A DNA stretch of 25,414 bases from CAIUPE01 sp046092445 (GTDB taxonomy: Bacteria; Pseudomonadota; Alphaproteobacteria; Rhizobiales; Beijerinckiaceae), in contig JBJTDR010000033.1 of NCBI GenBank assembly GCA_046092445.1, positions 1 through 25,414 on the forward strand, read 5' to 3'. This document shows positions 24,245-25,414 of the stretch, piece after piece. The notes beneath the pieces were generated by a model that was not told the DNA's origin, ran no database searches, and saw only the letters and a program-made list of their open reading frames with translations. The translations under genes were made by a program, and so were the position numbers. Within the stretch, counting starts at the first letter, position 1. Each line of letters opens with the position of its first letter.

Positions 24245-24264
24245 CAAAATGAATTGCCATTTTG
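24245..24264. promoter_or_regulatory. Candidate operator (20-bp palindrome)
   Basis: Perfect inverted repeat CAAAATG (24245-24251) / CATTTTG (24258-24264) with a 6-nt spacer. It lies 87 nt upstream of the + strand gene and 158 nt upstream of the minus-strand binding-protein gene. It is suitable for a dimeric LacI/GntR/DeoR-type regulator. No regulator gene is in this part of the window. Confidence 0.55.
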
Positions 24265-24350
24265 CTCCAATCCCCGGATAGAAAAGCTATGACGACCATC
24301 AGTCCATTTGCGGTGTGTGGTTCCGCAACGTGCCAGTCAGGGAGATCCCG

Positions 24351-25414
24351 ATGAAGATCAAATCCATCAAGGCCTGGCAGGTCGATTTGCCGCTCAAAGA
24401 GGGCCGCTACAGCTGGTCGAATGGCAATTTCGTCGAGGTGTTCGATACGACCGTCGTCGCCGTCGAAACGGATGTCGGCATCACAGGCTACGGCGAATGC
24501 TGCCCGCTCGGCTCCGCCTATCTCCCCGCTTACGCCGCGGGTGTCCGCGCCGGCCTTCAGGAAATCGGCCCGAAAGTCATCGGCATGGATCCGACCGATC
24601 TCGGCGTCCTCAACCGCCATATGGACTCCGTCCTGCGCGGCCATCCCTATGTCAAAGCCCCGATCGACGTCGCCTGCTGGGACATTCTCGGCAAGGTCGC
24701 GGGCCTGCCCGTCTACAAATTACTCGGTGGCGCCGAACAAGCCGAAATCGATCTCTACCGCGCCATTTCCCAAGTTCCGCCAAAGCAGATGGCCGAGAAC
24801 GTCGCCGGCTACAAGCGCGAGGGCTACCGCAAATTCCAGCTCAAAGTCGGCGGTGACGCCAATGAGGACATCGCCCGCATCCGCGCCTGCCGCGAGATCC
24901 TCGACCCGTCCGATACGCTGGTCGCAGACGCCAATACCGGCTGGACGATGGCCGAAACCGCGCGCATCATCGCCGCCACCGCCGATCTCGACATCTACAT
25001 CGAACAACCCTGCCCGACCTATGAGGAATGCCTCTCCGTCCGCCGCCGCGCGATCCGCCCCTGGGTGCTCGACGAGGTAATCACCGGGCTCGACGTGCTG
25101 GTCCGTGCGCTGGGCGATCACGCAATGGATGTCATCAATCTGAAAATCTCCAAGGTCGGCGGCCTCACCAAGGCCCGCCAGATGCGCGATCTCTGCGTCA
25201 GCTCCGGCATCCCGATGACCATCGAGGACACATGGGGCGGCGATATCGTCACCGCCTCCATCGCCCATCTCGCCCGCTCGACACCGGCGGAATTCTGCTT
25301 CTCCGCCACAGATTTCAACAGCTATGGCACGGTCACGATTGCCGATGGCGCGCCACAGCGCAAAAACGGCCGCATGACAGCGTCCGACGCCCCCGGCCTC
25401 GGCATCACGCCGCG
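24351..25414 (+). CDS. Enolase-superfamily enzyme (mandelate racemase/muconate lactonizing type), 3' truncated by window
   Basis: The first 354 residues are present and the frame is still open at the window edge; the ending PGLGITP suggests that few residues are missing. ATG 24351 has AGGGAG upstream. N-terminal capping domain: residues 1-120. Barrel residues: K165 in FQLKVGG, metal ligands D193 (ADANTGW), E218 (IEQPC) and D241/E242 (LDE), and K265 in NLKISKVGG; DTWGGD follows at 293-298. Features such as CPLGSAYLPAYA, LYRAISQ and TIEDTWGGDIVTA recall cis-3-hydroxy-L-proline dehydratase and hydroxyproline-betaine epimerase. I favour the dehydratase, with moderate doubt. It is divergent from the sugar operon and may share its regulation. 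It does not resemble L-rhamnonate dehydratase. Confidence 0.8.
   Translation, partial: MKIKSIKAWQVDLPLKEGRYSWSNGNFVEVFDTTVVAVETDVGITGYGECCPLGSAYLPAYAAGVRAGLQEIGPKVIGMDPTDLGVLNRHMDSVLRGHPYVKAPIDVACWDILGKVAGLPVYKLLGGAEQAEIDLYRAISQVPPKQMAENVAGYKREGYRKFQLKVGGDANEDIARIRACREILDPSDTLVADANTGWTMAETARIIAATADLDIYIEQPCPTYEECLSVRRRAIRPWVLDEVITGLDVLVRALGDHAMDVINLKISKVGGLTKARQMRDLCVSSGIPMTIEDTWGGDIVTASIAHLARSTPAEFCFSATDFNSYGTVTIADGAPQRKNGRMTASDAPGLGITP

Noticed and set aside
24351..25414. L-rhamnonate dehydratase
   Set aside because: Tempting because of the RhaS-like protein, but the N-terminus, length and active-site context match the hydroxyproline-type enolase subgroup instead.

Overview
The window reads as chromosomal DNA of an alphaproteobacterium, most likely Hyphomicrobiales (rhizobia-like). 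It is GC-rich and densely packed, and most operon genes overlap by 1-11 nt. The glycerol transporter operon follows the rhizobial gene order, and there is a RutR-type regulator with a textbook operator. The window looks like three nutrient-import/catabolism loci separated by housekeeping genes and a small toxin-antitoxin cluster. No rRNA, tRNA, CRISPR, insertion sequence or phage structural gene was seen.

Region 1 (1-5084, + strand): an operon matching the rhizobial glycerol ABC transporter glpSTPQUV. It has the tail of one ATPase, a second ATPase with a non-canonical signature motif, two permeases, a small DUF2160 membrane protein and a large periplasmic binding protein. It ends in a clear intrinsic terminator. 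A lone DUF2938 membrane protein follows (5145-5645).

Region 2 (5653-13133): a minus-strand operon reading pydC - hydA - ABC ATPase - permease - permease - binding protein, with a divergent RutR-like TetR gene on the + strand. The enzymes are the last two steps of reductive pyrimidine degradation (dihydropyrimidinase and beta-ureidopropionase). A 7-2-7 palindrome TTGACCA-GA-TGGTCAA lies between regulator and operon and equals the RutR-box consensus. This supports a RutR-controlled operon in which a TauABC/NMT1-type transporter probably imports a pyrimidine or dihydropyrimidine. The dihydropyrimidine dehydrogenase genes are not in the window. A terminator hairpin with a U-tract closes the operon at 5686-5653.

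Region 3 (13213-15437): three unrelated type II toxin-antitoxin modules in about 2.2 kb: vapBC (+), higBA-like (+), and a RelE-type toxin with an XRE-containing antitoxin (-). Each has its own symmetrical or repeated motif next to its start. htpG (Hsp90) follows.

Region 4 (17460-25414): a minus-strand operon of a RhaS-type sugar-binding protein, tandem-ABC ATPase, two RbsC-type permeases, an aldo/keto reductase and a short-chain dehydrogenase. This looks like a CUT2 sugar importer with two oxidoreductases. Divergently transcribed is an enolase-superfamily (mandelate racemase/muconate lactonizing type) enzyme, truncated by the window edge. The 263-nt divergent region holds a 20-bp palindrome, a direct repeat and a possible leader ORF. 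A long hairpin overlaps the presumed ATPase start codon.

The observations that most merit follow-up are the RutR-box-controlled transporter/pyd operon, the hairpin over the sugar ATPase start, the leader ORF before the sugar-binding protein, the degenerate ABC signature in GlpT, and the triple toxin-antitoxin cluster.
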